DNA of 64,000 nucleotides from Daejeonella oryzae DSM 19973 (GCF_000422945.1 NZ_AUHA01000008.1:18915-82914); one strand, 5' to 3'. Shown: positions 18,215-28,425, counted from the stretch's first letter. Notes: a model not told the origin generated them from the sequence alone. Translations and numbers: made by a program.

Positions 18215-19276
18215 ATGAAAAATAGAATACACACCACATTAACAATTGCAATTGCCTTTGCGTTCCTCGGCTCTTTGAGCAGTTGTACAGAATCAACCAG
18301 TAAAACCAATGGAATGTCCAACGTAAAGGACTCCACAGCCACTCAAACTGAAACTTCAGAAGGTGCTGCAGAAACTGAAGATAATGCTTCGGCAATTGAT
18401 ACGGCCCGATACAATCAAAAAAACCGTGAATTGGCAAACGGTGATACCAGCGGTAAATGGCCTGTAAAAAAGCAACCATATCCACTGCCGGGTGCAATAT
18501 TACCTTTCAAACGCATTGTTGTTTTTTACGGAAATTTATACTCTAAAAAAATGGGTGCATTAGGAGAATATGCTCCTAAAGAAATGTGGAGAATGTTGAA
18601 TGCTGAGGTTAAAAAGTGGGAAAAAGCAGATCCAAAAACTCCGGTACAGCCCGGTATCCATTACATAGCATCGGTAGCAAGCGGAACACCGGGTAAGGAT
18701 GGCTTTTATATTAACCGTATGCCCGAAAAGCAGATTGACTCTGCATTAGCAATAGCTAAGATGCACAATGCAATTGTGTTCTTAGACATACAGGTAGCAT
18801 TAAGTACCATTCAAAAAGAATTGCCGCGGATTGAGAAATATCTTAAAATGCCCAATGTTCATTTAGGTATTGACCCTGAATTTTCTATGAAAACAGGCGC
18901 AAGACCGGGTTCAAAAATCGGAACATATGATGCTGCGGATATTAACTATTGTTCTGATTACCTGGCTAAATTGGTTAAAGAGAATAATCTTCCTCCAAAA
19001 GTTTTTGTTATACATCGTTTTACACAAAAAATGGTAACCAATTATCAGAACATCAAACTTCGTCCCGAAGTGCAAATGGTAATGCATATGGATGGTTGGG
19101 GTGAGCCTGAGCTTAAACAGGGAACTTATCGTCATTTTATCCATAAAGAGCCTGTTCAGTTCACAGGATTTAAAATATTTTACAAGAACGATCTTAAAAA
19201 AGCCCCTAACCGCTTAATGACTCCGGAAGAACTACTGAAATTAAAGCCTCAGCCGGTTTACGTTCAGTACCAATAA
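18215..19276 (+). CDS. conserved lipoprotein of unknown function
   Basis: The 353-residue product has a lipoprotein signal peptide ending in the lipobox LSSC, then a Ser/Thr/Glu-rich linker to about residue 85. The remaining part is a compact domain with regularly spaced motifs: RIVVFYGNLYS, HYIASVASG, AIVFLDIQ, VHLGIDPEFSM, PKVFVIHRFTQKM and VMHMDGWG. The alternation of strands ending in Asp, Glu or His resembles a TIM-barrel hydrolase or glycosidase-like fold. That is an inference from pattern only. It follows the amidohydrolase by 1 bp and ends at a strong terminator, so the two are probably one operon of exported proteins. Confidence 0.75.
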   Translation: MKNRIHTTLTIAIAFAFLGSLSSCTESTSKTNGMSNVKDSTATQTETSEGAAETEDNASAIDTARYNQKNRELANGDTSGKWPVKKQPYPLPGAILPFKRIVVFYGNLYSKKMGALGEYAPKEMWRMLNAEVKKWEKADPKTPVQPGIHYIASVASGTPGKDGFYINRMPEKQIDSALAIAKMHNAIVFLDIQVALSTIQKELPRIEKYLKMPNVHLGIDPEFSMKTGARPGSKIGTYDAADINYCSDYLAKLVKENNLPPKVFVIHRFTQKMVTNYQNIKLRPEVQMVMHMDGWGEPELKQGTYRHFIHKEPVQFTGFKIFYKNDLKKAPNRLMTPEELLKLKPQPVYVQYQ

Positions 19277-19303
19277 TCAATTAAGACAATTAAATAAGTT
19301 TAG

Positions 19304-19331
19304 AAACCGGCTGCTCTCAGCCGGTTTTTTG
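19304..19331 (+). terminator. rho-independent terminator
   Basis: AAACCGGCTG and CAGCCGGTTT form a 10-bp stem around a CTCT loop, followed by a run of T. It lies 28 bp after the lipoprotein stop and closes that transcription unit. Confidence 0.9.
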
Positions 19332-19447
19332 CTTTATAAATACCAGCGGGAATAAAAAATAACAAATACTATCATTCCTATTGGTGATCCCTTTTATTTA
19401 GCTGATTTCAATAAAACCAAAATCAGAAAACAATCGTTAAGTAAGCT

Positions 19448-19993
19448 ATGAGTATGGAAGAAGCAACATTTGGAGCCGGGTGTTTTTGGTGCACGGAAGC
19501 AGTTTTTCAAAATTTAAAAGGCGTTAGTAAAGTCGTATCCGGGTACATGGGCGGGCATCACGAAAATCCCACTTACGAAGATATTTGCAATGGAACCACC
19601 GGTCATGCCGAAGTAATACAGATTGAATATGATCCGGAGATCATTTCATTTGATGAATTATTGCTTGTCTTTTTTAAGACTCATAATCCTACTACCCGGA
19701 ATCGCCAGGGAAATGATATGGGAACTCAATACCGTTCGGTTATATTTTATCATACTGCAGAACAAAAATCTGCGGCAGAAAGCATGATTGATAAACTGGA
19801 AAAGGATCTTGTATTTGACAATTCCATTGTTACAGAAATAGTTCCGGTTTCTAAATTCTATGAAGCTGAAGATTATCACCAGAATTATTTTAATCAAAAT
19901 ACCAACAAGCCTTATTGCTCTTTTGTGATTCAGCCAAAGCTTGCAAAATTCACTTCTGAATTCCGGGATAAAATTAAACCGGAAGTATTATAA
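19448..19993 (+). CDS. msrA: peptide methionine (S)-S-oxide reductase
   Basis: This 181-residue MsrA repairs the S-epimer of methionine sulfoxide in proteins. The catalytic motif GAGCFWCTEAVF (C12) is intact, followed by the family blocks GYMGGHHENPTYEDIC, TGHAEVIQIEYDP, DMGTQYRSVIFYH and FYEAEDYHQNYF. It is a cytosolic, stand-alone gene without a fused MsrB, flanked by a terminator on each side. Confidence 0.97.
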   Translation: MSMEEATFGAGCFWCTEAVFQNLKGVSKVVSGYMGGHHENPTYEDICNGTTGHAEVIQIEYDPEIISFDELLLVFFKTHNPTTRNRQGNDMGTQYRSVIFYHTAEQKSAAESMIDKLEKDLVFDNSIVTEIVPVSKFYEAEDYHQNYFNQNTNKPYCSFVIQPKLAKFTSEFRDKIKPEVL

Positions 19994-20012
19994 AATATCA
20001 ATACTAATAGTA

Positions 20013-20050
20013 ATATAGCCGCTTTATTTTTAAATAAAGCGGCTATATTT
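20013..20050. terminator. bidirectional terminator between msrA and parC
   Basis: A perfect 16-bp inverted repeat (ATATAGCCGCTTTATT / AATAAAGCGGCTATAT) around a TTTA loop is followed by a T-run on both strands. It sits exactly between the convergent msrA and parC stops. Confidence 0.92.
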
Positions 20051-20055
20051 TTTAC

Positions 20056-22866
20056 TTAAAAAAGCCCGAGCTGGCCTTTATCATCAATATCTATATCATC
20101 CGGATTGGTTATTTCTAAATCTATCTTTTTAGGATGAACTGGCTTTTCTTCCTTAATCTCCTTCCCCGGGTTTGCTTCCGAAGCAGGTTCATCCTGACTT
20201 ACAGCTTCATTTACATCGTCCTCCTCTTCAGTAATTTGCTGCTCTTCGGTAATATCAATAGCCATTGTTGATTTCTCTGATGCCATGTGCTGAACGCCAG
20301 TGGGCTCGTCAAAAACAACCGGGACATGATCCGGACTTATCTCCGGGATATTGTCAGAAATATCTTCATCCGTCTCTTCTATCAATTCAATCTTTTTAAC
20401 CTCGTGCGAACTTAAGCGATTGCCCATTGCTTTCATCCCTTTCACATCAATAGTCTCGGCCAGATTAATTTCAATTTCTTCTGAAATATTTCCCTTCCCC
20501 TTTACAATTTCCAAATGTACTTTTGGGTTGGCTGAACCGGAAATTAAAATCAGCCTGGAGCCATTCTCCTCAGAAATAAAACTTGTTTTTTTACCAATAG
20601 CGGTATTTTCAAAAGTGAAGCGTTTGAGGTATTGATTTTTAGATTTCCCATCCATATAAATGACCGAGAATACCTTGGCAGGATTATATTTTTCGATGAT
20701 TTTTAAATGATCATCAAAATGATTGTTCAGTTCAAAACTACTCAGCTCGTAAATCCCATCCTTGTTTACAGTCAGAATTTTATCGTCTCCGTCAAATTCG
20801 CCCAAAAGCTTTCCTCTTGAATCAACATTCAATCGTTTTAATATATCATCAAACCAGATCTTCCTTCCTGACAAAGTAGATATACCTTTGCTTTTGAGAC
20901 TAATCTTGCGGATAGGATATTTGCTTACAATATTACCCATTGAGCTGCGGCCTTTTATTGCATGCTCTGCAAAATCTATATCAAACTGAAGTTTTTTAAG
21001 TTTAGAATGCGGCTTTAGCTGAATGTTTACAACCTCTGCCTCTCCGTTAGGATTTGGTGTAAAATAAAGCACCTTAGAGCCTTTGCTGCCTTTGGTAAGG
21101 TCGTATTCTTTATCGCGTGTAACGCCCAAAACAGAAAATCTTTTGATATATGATGTTCCTGTTTCTCCATCTTTATAAATCAGATTATAAACTGTTCGTT
21201 CATCTCCTTTAACAAATACCTGCGCATGAATAATCCCTTTACCGGCAAACGTTTTTTCGGCCACCTTAGAAACCATGAATTTTCCATCTTCCCGAAAGAC
21301 TATTATTTCATCGAGGTCTGAGCAATCGGCAACAAATTCATCTTTTCGCAGTCCGGTTCCGATGAAACCATCCTGCCTGTTCATGTATAATTTTACATTA
21401 GCGAGTGCAACTTTAGAAGCTTCAACTTTATCAAAAATTCTGATCTCTGTTTTGCGCTCCCTTCCCGCACCATATTTACTCCGCAATTTTTCGAACCAGG
21501 CAATTACATAATCTGTGAGGTGCCTTAAATTTCTGTTCACTTCTTTGATCTCATTCTCCAAAGCTTTCATTTGTTCGTCTGACTTTTTAACATCAAAACG
21601 GGTAATGCTGCTCATCGGCTTATCAATAAGCTTTTTATAATCTTCAGGAAGAATCTGCCGGTAAAACTGAGGAAAGAATGGTGTAAAAAGTTTGTCTAAA
21701 ACCTCAATTACCACCTCAAAATTTCCGGAGCTTTCGTAATCCGGATTTTTATACATGCCTTCCTGTATAAAAATCTTGAGTAATGTGCTGTAAAATATCT
21801 TCTCTTTTAGTTCGGCGAGCTTAATCTCCAGTTCCTGTTTAATGAGGCCCTTGGTGTGCTGTGTACTTTCGATCAGAATATCATTTACACTCATAAAATA
21901 AGGCTTATCGCCTTTTATGATGCAGGTATTTGGAGAGATAGAAACTTCGCAATCTGTAAAAGCATACAGCGCATCAATAGTCACATCCGGTGATATTCCC
22001 GGTGCCAGGTGTATGATTATTTCTACATCTTTAGCTGTGTTATCTTCAATTTTTTTAATCTTGATCTTTCCCTTATCATTAGCAGAGATCACACTATCAA
22101 TTAAACCACCGGTAGTAGTTGAAAAAGGGATTTCAGTTATTGCAAGCGTTTTTTTATCTCTTTCGACGATTTTTGCACGCACCCTGATCTTTCCGCCCCG
22201 CTGCCCTTCGTTATAGTTGCTAAAATCGGCCATTCCGCCCATTTGAAAATCAGGCAGCAGATCCGGCCGTTTACCTTTTAAAACATCAATAGATGCATCG
22301 ATCAGCTCTATAAAGTTGTGAGGCATAATTTTAGTTGCCAAACCAACTGCTATACCTTCTGCGCCATGAGCCAGCAACAGCGGAAATTTAACGGGCAAAG
22401 TAACCGGCTCACGGTTACGTCCGTCATAACTTGACTGCCATTCGGTTGTATCCGGATTAAAAACTACATCTAAGGCAAACTTAGAAAGCCTGGCTTCAAT
22501 ATATCTTGGGGCAGCTGCAGAATCTCCGGTAATCGGATCACCCCAGTTTCCCTGCGTATCAATCAGTAAATTCTTCTGACCTATTTGTACCATCGCATCG
22601 CCAATAGAGGCATCGCCGTGCGGATGATATTTCATTGTATTCCCGATAACATTGGCAGCCTTATTAAACCTGCCGTCGTCCATTTCTTTTAAAGAATGAA
22701 GGATGCGGCGCTGAACAGGTTTTAACCCGTCGTGAATATGGGGTACTGCCCGGTCTAAAATTACGTAAGAGGCGTAATCCAGAAACCAGTTTTCATATAA
22801 TCCGGAAAGTGGGGTAACGGTATGTAATGTTTCGTTATTATCGTTTTGCTCTATCTCTTCACTCAT
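20056..22866 (-). CDS. parC: DNA topoisomerase IV subunit A
   Basis: This 936-residue type IIA topoisomerase A subunit has the N-terminal YASYVILDRAVPHIHDGLKPVQRRI, the winged-helix NTMKYHPHGDASIGDAM and catalytic Tyr122 in APRYIEARLSKF. It continues with a coiled-coil tower (about 400-480) and a degenerate beta-pinwheel C-terminal domain (about 500-800). The GyrA-box typical of gyrase is absent, which fits the topoisomerase IV branch. The last 100 residues are an acidic, low-complexity tail (DEDISDNIPEIS, EEEDDVNEAVS) ending in DDKGQLGLF. It decatenates daughter chromosomes together with the ParE protein at 26498-28399, which is encoded separately. Confidence 0.92.
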   Translation of the reverse strand: MSEEIEQNDNNETLHTVTPLSGLYENWFLDYASYVILDRAVPHIHDGLKPVQRRILHSLKEMDDGRFNKAANVIGNTMKYHPHGDASIGDAMVQIGQKNLLIDTQGNWGDPITGDSAAAPRYIEARLSKFALDVVFNPDTTEWQSSYDGRNREPVTLPVKFPLLLAHGAEGIAVGLATKIMPHNFIELIDASIDVLKGKRPDLLPDFQMGGMADFSNYNEGQRGGKIRVRAKIVERDKKTLAITEIPFSTTTGGLIDSVISANDKGKIKIKKIEDNTAKDVEIIIHLAPGISPDVTIDALYAFTDCEVSISPNTCIIKGDKPYFMSVNDILIESTQHTKGLIKQELEIKLAELKEKIFYSTLLKIFIQEGMYKNPDYESSGNFEVVIEVLDKLFTPFFPQFYRQILPEDYKKLIDKPMSSITRFDVKKSDEQMKALENEIKEVNRNLRHLTDYVIAWFEKLRSKYGAGRERKTEIRIFDKVEASKVALANVKLYMNRQDGFIGTGLRKDEFVADCSDLDEIIVFREDGKFMVSKVAEKTFAGKGIIHAQVFVKGDERTVYNLIYKDGETGTSYIKRFSVLGVTRDKEYDLTKGSKGSKVLYFTPNPNGEAEVVNIQLKPHSKLKKLQFDIDFAEHAIKGRSSMGNIVSKYPIRKISLKSKGISTLSGRKIWFDDILKRLNVDSRGKLLGEFDGDDKILTVNKDGIYELSSFELNNHFDDHLKIIEKYNPAKVFSVIYMDGKSKNQYLKRFTFENTAIGKKTSFISEENGSRLILISGSANPKVHLEIVKGKGNISEEIEINLAETIDVKGMKAMGNRLSSHEVKKIELIEETDEDISDNIPEISPDHVPVVFDEPTGVQHMASEKSTMAIDITEEQQITEEEDDVNEAVSQDEPASEANPGKEIKEEKPVHPKKIDLEITNPDDIDIDDKGQLGLF

Positions 22867-23099
22867 CCTTTATAAATTCTGTTAGGGATGGGTAAATATA
22901 AGTTTTACCCGCAAAATGTGCGGTAGAAGTTTTTAACAAGCGCACGAAATTTTTATAATTTTTAGGATGCTATTTTGCCCGAGGTTTATTGCAGTTCGCA
23001 GCCGGCGATGGCACTTGCAAAAAACCTAAATAATTACTTCATTTACAACATCTTATATGTTAATATTAATAGCAAAGCAACCATTTTATCAATACTTCC

Positions 23100-23789
23100 G
23101 TGTTAGTATCAGATCAAGATAATTTGGAAAACTCTTCCCAGGATTTACCGGAGGATTTGCGTGACGGATGCTTGCGTCAAGACCCTGGCAGTCAAAAAAA
23201 ACTTTATAAAAAGTTTTATGGCCTTGCAATGGCTATTTGTTTGCGCTATGCCCAGAACCGGGAAGAAGCTGTTGACATTATGAATGAAGGTTTTTACAAA
23301 GTTTTAATCCGCTTTGACAAATACGATTTTAATAAACCCTTTAAACCCTGGCTCAGTAAAGTAATGACCAACACTGCTATCGATCATTACCGAAGTAGCA
23401 TTCGCCATAGCATTCATCAGGTAGAGATCACTGAAATTAATGATTCAGGAATAGAAGCTTCTGTTTACAGCAAATTGAATTACGAGGAATTGCTCAAACT
23501 GGTGCAACAGTTGCCAAACGGATACCGTACGGTATTTAATCTGTTTGCAATTGATGGCTATACACACGAGGAAATAGGTAAAATCCTGGGAATTTCTATT
23601 GGAACTTCAAAGTCTAACCTTTTCAAAGCCCGCCAAAAATTAAAAGAATTTTTATTACAAGGAAACAATCATTTTAACAATAAACCTGAAAAGGGAAACA
23701 ATGACATAAATACCGATGAAGAAATTACATCAAGATCCTATGGATCAGTTTTTCAAGGAAGCTCTGGAATCTCCGGACCTGAATTATGA
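23100..23789 (+). CDS. ECF-type RNA polymerase sigma factor
   Basis: This 229-residue sigma-70 family factor of the ECF group has region 2 (AICLRYAQNREEAVDIMNEG and FKPWLSKVMTNTAIDHYR) and region 4 (LPNGYRTVFNLFAIDGYTHEEIGKILGIS, then SNLFKARQKLKEFL). The start is a GTG; no ATG precedes region 2. The last 25 codons overlap the next gene out of frame by 74 bp, so the C-terminal tail is dictated by the neighbour's coding needs and the two are likely translationally coupled. The neighbour carries a putative anti-sigma-like cytoplasmic N-terminus. Confidence 0.88.
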   Translation: MLVSDQDNLENSSQDLPEDLRDGCLRQDPGSQKKLYKKFYGLAMAICLRYAQNREEAVDIMNEGFYKVLIRFDKYDFNKPFKPWLSKVMTNTAIDHYRSSIRHSIHQVEITEINDSGIEASVYSKLNYEELLKLVQQLPNGYRTVFNLFAIDGYTHEEIGKILGISIGTSKSNLFKARQKLKEFLLQGNNHFNNKPEKGNNDINTDEEITSRSYGSVFQGSSGISGPEL

Positions 23790-24897
23790 GGATAAGGACT
23801 GGCAATCTTTAGAAAAATTATTAGCAGACAAATCGCGGAAACGTAATTTATTGGCCTGGCGGATGCTTGCTGGCATAGCTGCTGCTTTACTTATCTTTTT
23901 TTCTTTGTGGTTTTTCAGAGTGAATCCAGTTTCTGAGAAGGAAAATAATTATTCAAGTTTAGATAGGATAAATAAATCAGTGCCAATAGATGAGCCGAAA
24001 CCCTTATTTTCAGATAGAAAACCAGCAGAATTAAAAATATTACAGAAGCCGAATCAGCAATATTATTCCGAAAATATTTCAAGTGAAAAAAAATCTGGCA
24101 ATGGATTAACTTTAACAGATTTTACTGATGTAAAGGTACTTTCGATTCCGTATGTCACATCACTAAAAGCCAATAATAATGGTACGCCAGATACTGAAAC
24201 TATTTTAACCGACCTGTCTCTATCGAATGCCTCACAAAAATCAGCTGAAACTACTGGTCAAACGATACGTCCAAAATCCGATATTTCTTTTAGAAGAACC
24301 AGTTTCTCATTAGGATTATCTCCGGATCTGAACTCAGCCGAAAAGTTTAATACAAGTAGTTTGGGAACCAGTTTTGGAATTGGTGCAAGCTATCGTATAA
24401 CTAAAAGTGTCAATTTAAATAGCGGATTGTATTATTCTAAGAAAATATATTCCGCAAATCCTGAAAATTATAAATCTTATGAAGCTCCCTTTAATTATGC
24501 CCAATACGCCCGTTCAATTGATGCTGATTGCCGGGTGTTGGATATCCCGGTAAATATTGGATTCAACTTAGCCAACAAGCCAAAGCAAACAGTTTTTGCC
24601 AGCGTAGGGCTTTCATCCTATTTTATGATGAAGGAGAAATATACTTTTATCCGGAAAACAAATTCAGGATATCCTGCCACCGGGCCAGAACCATCTTATA
24701 CAATTGATCAAAAAAATAATCATATTTTTAGTGTAATCAATATCGCTGCAGGAATTTCAAAACCTATAGGTAAAAACACAGATATTATTATTCAACCATA
24801 TGCTAAACTTCCATTTACGGGAATCGGTCAAGGAAAAATCAACCTGCAATCGATTGGCGTCGCTTTTCAGCTAAATTACAAATTTGAGAAAAAATAA
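23716..24897 (+). CDS. membrane-anchored outer-membrane-barrel-like protein (putative anti-sigma)
   Basis: This is a 393-residue protein of mixed design. Residues 1-45 are a charged cytoplasmic-type segment (PMDQFFKEALESPDLNYEDK and DWQSLEKLL). Residues 48-67 form a single membrane helix (MLAGIAAALLIFFSLWFF). A Ser/Asn-rich linker runs to about 190, and the C-terminal 200 residues look like antiparallel strands of an OMP_b-brl family barrel (SLGTSFGIGASYRITKSVNL, SIGVAFQLNYKFEKK). Together with the overlapping sigma gene this is a common Bacteroidota pair. A role as anti-sigma factor or sensor is inference. Translation might also start at the second Met, 24 bp downstream. Confidence 0.75.
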   Translation: MKKLHQDPMDQFFKEALESPDLNYEDKDWQSLEKLLADKSRKRNLLAWRMLAGIAAALLIFFSLWFFRVNPVSEKENNYSSLDRINKSVPIDEPKPLFSDRKPAELKILQKPNQQYYSENISSEKKSGNGLTLTDFTDVKVLSIPYVTSLKANNNGTPDTETILTDLSLSNASQKSAETTGQTIRPKSDISFRRTSFSLGLSPDLNSAEKFNTSSLGTSFGIGASYRITKSVNLNSGLYYSKKIYSANPENYKSYEAPFNYAQYARSIDADCRVLDIPVNIGFNLANKPKQTVFASVGLSSYFMMKEKYTFIRKTNSGYPATGPEPSYTIDQKNNHIFSVINIAAGISKPIGKNTDIIIQPYAKLPFTGIGQGKINLQSIGVAFQLNYKFEKK

Positions 24898-25027
24898 GCA
24901 TCCTCTAAATCTTCTGAGCTAGCACTTTAATTTTCAAGTTATATTTCCGTATTGCAAACTATACCCCTCAGTCTGCGTATAAGCAATCTCAATTATAGAT
25001 TTTACTACAATTGGATTTCCCCCGCTC

Positions 25028-25903
25028 ATGTCTACAAAAATTATTTCTTTATTTATTGCCTGCGTATTTACATCTTCACTAATTTCCTGTAACAAAAATT
25101 ATGGACCGGTAATTCAGACAGAAATTGTTTTCCTGGGCCATAAGGGCGGTGGCAATAACCGCTACAATGATATAAATATAGAAAATACGGTTCCGGCAGC
25201 ACTGGAAGGAATTTCACTTCTTGACGGAGTAGAAACCGATATTCAAATGAGTTTGGATGGAACTATATGGATGTTTCATGATAGTGATTTAACCGGAGAT
25301 ATTTGCGGAGAAGGCACTTCTGATGCTTTAATCTTCCTAAACGATTCTAGCATCTCACAAATTGAATTATGCCAGGGCACCAAATCCAGCAGACTTTATA
25401 AATTATCTGAATTGATAGATGTATGGAATTCCAATCCGAAATTCTATATCTCACTGGATGTAAAAACCGATTGGTCTGCAGCAAATTTTGCCCGTATTGG
25501 CGGAAAGGATGCCTACCTCAAAAAAATGGCTGATCAACTGGCTATATTATTTAAAAATTCGTCCTCCCAAGAAAAAATAAATATAGAATTTGATAATCAG
25601 GTGCTTTTAGATCAATTAAAAACCCATCCATTTACCCAAAAAATTAAAACTTACTTAGTAAGCTACGGCGATATTGACAAAAATATTGAAAAGGCTGTTG
25701 CCTTAAATTATGATGGAATCAGTTGCGATTATACGCAGGAAACGATTACTCCTGACAAAATAAAATATGCAAAGCAAAAAGGCTTATCTGTTCAATTATG
25801 GACTCCTTACTATGAAAGTGAACTGAAATCCGCATTTAACCTGAACCCTGATTTTATCCAGACAGACAATTTAAAGGCAAAGAGATTATTAGGTGTAGAA
25901 TGA
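25028..25903 (+). CDS. glycerophosphodiester phosphodiesterase family lipoprotein
   Basis: This 291-residue protein has a lipoprotein signal peptide (lipobox SLISC, Cys21) and a GDPD TIM barrel. The catalytic motifs are FLGHKGGGNNRYND with ENT (NIENTVPAAL), GVETDIQMSLDGTIWMFHD and, towards the end, LSVQLWTPYYES. GDPD enzymes release glycerol-3-phosphate from glycerophosphodiesters. Here the enzyme would be membrane-anchored outside the cytoplasm. The HR of the usual catalytic pair is HK here, a variation that may affect activity. It ends 12 bp from the convergent cdd. Confidence 0.82.
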   Translation: MSTKIISLFIACVFTSSLISCNKNYGPVIQTEIVFLGHKGGGNNRYNDINIENTVPAALEGISLLDGVETDIQMSLDGTIWMFHDSDLTGDICGEGTSDALIFLNDSSISQIELCQGTKSSRLYKLSELIDVWNSNPKFYISLDVKTDWSAANFARIGGKDAYLKKMADQLAILFKNSSSQEKINIEFDNQVLLDQLKTHPFTQKIKTYLVSYGDIDKNIEKAVALNYDGISCDYTQETITPDKIKYAKQKGLSVQLWTPYYESELKSAFNLNPDFIQTDNLKAKRLLGVE

Positions 25904-25915
25904 TTGCCCGGCAAC

Positions 25916-26404
25916 TTAATTTACCAGTCTTTCTTCTATGAATTGAAATGGAAGAAAGTTAATGATTCCTTCTGCCAGCAAAATATTTTTACCGATACAA
26001 TAAAGCAATATCCTGATAGAGCTTTCCTGCCGCTGTTCAAAATCACTCATCACCTGCAAACATGCACCGCAAGGAGAAACCGGGCTATCAATACTAAATT
26101 TATCAGTATGAGCGGTAATTGCAATAGATTCAATAGGATCGTCAGGGAATTGAGCTCCTACGGTAAAAAGAGCTACACGTTCGGCACATAAGCCGGAAGG
26201 GAAGGCCACATTTTCCTGGTTGCTGCCATGAATAATTTTTCCGCTTTTAAGCTTTATAGCGGCGCCAACTCTAAATTCGGAATAAGGGGAATGAGAGTTT
26301 TTCATTGCCAGAACTGCTTCGTTGCATAAATCCTTGTCTGCAGAACAAAGTTCATTAACCGAGGAAAAATCGTCAAAGCTGATAGAAATATTTTTTTTCT
26401 CCAT
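25916..26404 (-). CDS. cdd: cytidine deaminase
   Basis: This is a 162-residue homotetrameric-type cytidine deaminase that converts (deoxy)cytidine to (deoxy)uridine in pyrimidine salvage. The zinc motifs are CAERVALF with its catalytic Glu, and PCGACLQVMSDF. The substrate-binding stretch SPYSEFRVGAAIKLKSG is typical. I place the start at the ATG beginning MEKKNISISFDD rather than a TTG 15 bp upstream. The gene follows parE by about 90 bp on the same strand and may be co-transcribed with it. Confidence 0.93.
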   Translation of the reverse strand: MEKKNISISFDDFSSVNELCSADKDLCNEAVLAMKNSHSPYSEFRVGAAIKLKSGKIIHGSNQENVAFPSGLCAERVALFTVGAQFPDDPIESIAITAHTDKFSIDSPVSPCGACLQVMSDFEQRQESSIRILLYCIGKNILLAEGIINFLPFQFIEERLVN

Positions 26405-26497
26405 AGATATATTAATCAAACACCCCTAACTAAAAAACAAAGGGGGTTCAATATATAACTTTCAAAGAATATCTGCGAATAAATTTACCTATGCTAA

Positions 26498-28399
26498 CTA
26501 GCCGGCAATAGCCAAGGCTTCCTCCGCTGCCCTGGCGGCTTGTTTAGAAATCTCATCTTCAGCTACAAAATCTACTTCAACACGTAAATTTTGAATAATG
26601 TGTTGTTGCCTGTCGGGTGTATTTTTGCCCATATAATATTCCAGTAAACTTTTAATGCTTTGCTCTTTTGACAAGATTACCGGATCTAAACGAATATCTT
26701 TTCCAATAAATAATTCAAATTCAATTGGTGAAATTTCTCCCAATCCTTTAAATCGGGTGATCTCCGGTTTGTTTCCAAGCTTTTGAATTGCCCTGTGCCT
26801 CTCCTCGTCGCTGTAACAGTAAATCGTTTCCTTCTTATTTCGTACCCGAAATAAAGGGGTTTGCAAAATTGATACATGTCCGGCTTTTACAAGGTCAGGG
26901 AAAAACTGCAGAAAGAAGGTCATGAGCAACAGGCGAATGTGCATTCCGTCTACATCCGCATCTGTAGCAATTACAATATTATTATAGCGGAGGTTATCCA
27001 GGCCGTCTTCAATATTTAAAGCATGCTGTAATAAATTAAACTCCTCATTTTCATAAACCACTTTTTTGGTTAAACCGAAACAGTTTAAAGGCTTTCCTTT
27101 TAAGCTAAATACTGCCTGTGTCATCACATCCCGTGATTTTGTAATCGATCCGCTTGCAGAGTCTCCCTCGGTTATAAACAACGTAGTATCCTGATGAAGT
27201 TCATTATTATCTTCGAAATGTATCTTGCAATCTCTCAATTTCTTATTATGAAGAGAAGCTTTTTTAGCCCGTTCATTAGCCAGTTTTTTAATCCCGGCAA
27301 TATCCTTACGCTCTCTTTCTGATTGCAGAATTCTTTTCAGCAGGGCATCGGCATCTGATGGGTGCTTATGCAAATAATCATCCAGCGCCTTTTTAACAAA
27401 ATCGTTTATAAATGTCCTAACTGTTGGACCATCGGGTGCCACATTCTGAGAACCTAATTTTGTTTTAGTCTGCGATTCAAATACAGGCTCTTGCACACGT
27501 ATAGAGATGGCTGATATAATTGAGCCGCGAATATCTGACGCATCAAATTCCTTCTTATAAAATTCACGAATTGTTTTTACAAGTGCTTCACGAAAAGCAG
27601 CCTGATGTGTTCCCCCCTGAGTTGTATGCTGCCCGTTTACAAAAGAATAATACTCTTCGCCATATTGCTGACCATGAGTCATGGCAATTTCAATATCCTC
27701 GCCTTTTAAATGAATAATAGGATAACGTATCGTTTCAGAATCTGAATTTCTGGTCAGGAGATCATATAATCCCCGCTCTGAAAAAAACTTTTTTCCGTTA
27801 AAATTTATAGTAAGCCCGGCATTGAGAAATACATAATTCCAGATCATGCTTTCAACAAATTCCGGAATATAATGGTAGTGTCGAAAAATGGTTTCGTCAG
27901 GATAAAATGTTACTGAAGTACCGTTCCGCTGGGTAGTATCTATTTCCGGGAAATCATTTATTAATTCGCCGTGTTTAAATTCAGCTTTTTTAGTTTTATT
28001 ATCACGATAGGATTGAACTACAAAATTAGAAGACAAGGCGTTCACAGCTTTTGTTCCGACACCGTTTAAACCAACTGATTTTTGAAAAGCCTTTGAATCA
28101 TATTTACCGCCTGTATTGATTTTTGAGACGCAGTCAATAACTTTTCCCAAAGGAATTCCACGGCCATAATCACGGATCGAAACTTTCTGATCAGTTATGT
28201 TAATATCTATTGTCCGGCCCGCACCCATCACAAACTCATCGATGGAATTATCCACAATTTCTTTTAACAGAACATAAATACCATCATCGTATGCAGAGCC
28301 ATCCCCGAGTTTACCGATGTACATTCCGGGTCTTAATCGTATATGCTCCTTCCAGTCGAGGGACCGGATGCTGTCTTCACTATAATTTATATCAGCCAT
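26498..28399 (-). CDS. parE: DNA topoisomerase IV subunit B
   Basis: This 633-residue type IIA topoisomerase B subunit has a GHKL ATPase domain ([15 protein letters not shown], then DYGRGIPLG and [17 protein letters not shown]). A transducer domain follows, then a TOPRIM domain with [12 protein letters not shown] and [16 protein letters not shown]. The C-terminus is [14 protein letters not shown]. The 633-residue length and lack of the gyrase-specific insert identify it as the ParE-type subunit, partner of the ParC at 20056-22866. A TAGATTTG promoter box lies just upstream. Confidence 0.92.
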   Translation of the reverse strand: MADINYSEDSIRSLDWKEHIRLRPGMYIGKLGDGSAYDDGIYVLLKEIVDNSIDEFVMGAGRTIDINITDQKVSIRDYGRGIPLGKVIDCVSKINTGGKYDSKAFQKSVGLNGVGTKAVNALSSNFVVQSYRDNKTKKAEFKHGELINDFPEIDTTQRNGTSVTFYPDETIFRHYHYIPEFVESMIWNYVFLNAGLTINFNGKKFFSERGLYDLLTRNSDSETIRYPIIHLKGEDIEIAMTHGQQYGEEYYSFVNGQHTTQGGTHQAAFREALVKTIREFYKKEFDASDIRGSIISAISIRVQEPVFESQTKTKLGSQNVAPDGPTVRTFINDFVKKALDDYLHKHPSDADALLKRILQSERERKDIAGIKKLANERAKKASLHNKKLRDCKIHFEDNNELHQDTTLFITEGDSASGSITKSRDVMTQAVFSLKGKPLNCFGLTKKVVYENEEFNLLQHALNIEDGLDNLRYNNIVIATDADVDGMHIRLLLMTFFLQFFPDLVKAGHVSILQTPLFRVRNKKETIYCYSDEERHRAIQKLGNKPEITRFKGLGEISPIEFELFIGKDIRLDPVILSKEQSIKSLLEYYMGKNTPDRQQHIIQNLRVEVDFVAEDEISKQAARAAEEALAIAG

Positions 28400-28417
28400 G
28401 GTATTTGTTGTGGTTAC

Positions 28418-28425
28418 AAATCTAA
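28418..28425 (-). promoter_or_regulatory. candidate -7 promoter box of parE
   Basis: The minus strand reads TAGATTTG, an exact TAnnTTTG match about 18 bp before the parE start. A TTTG lies 24 bp further upstream, slightly beyond the usual spacing, so the transcript would have an almost leaderless 5' end. Confidence 0.4.
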
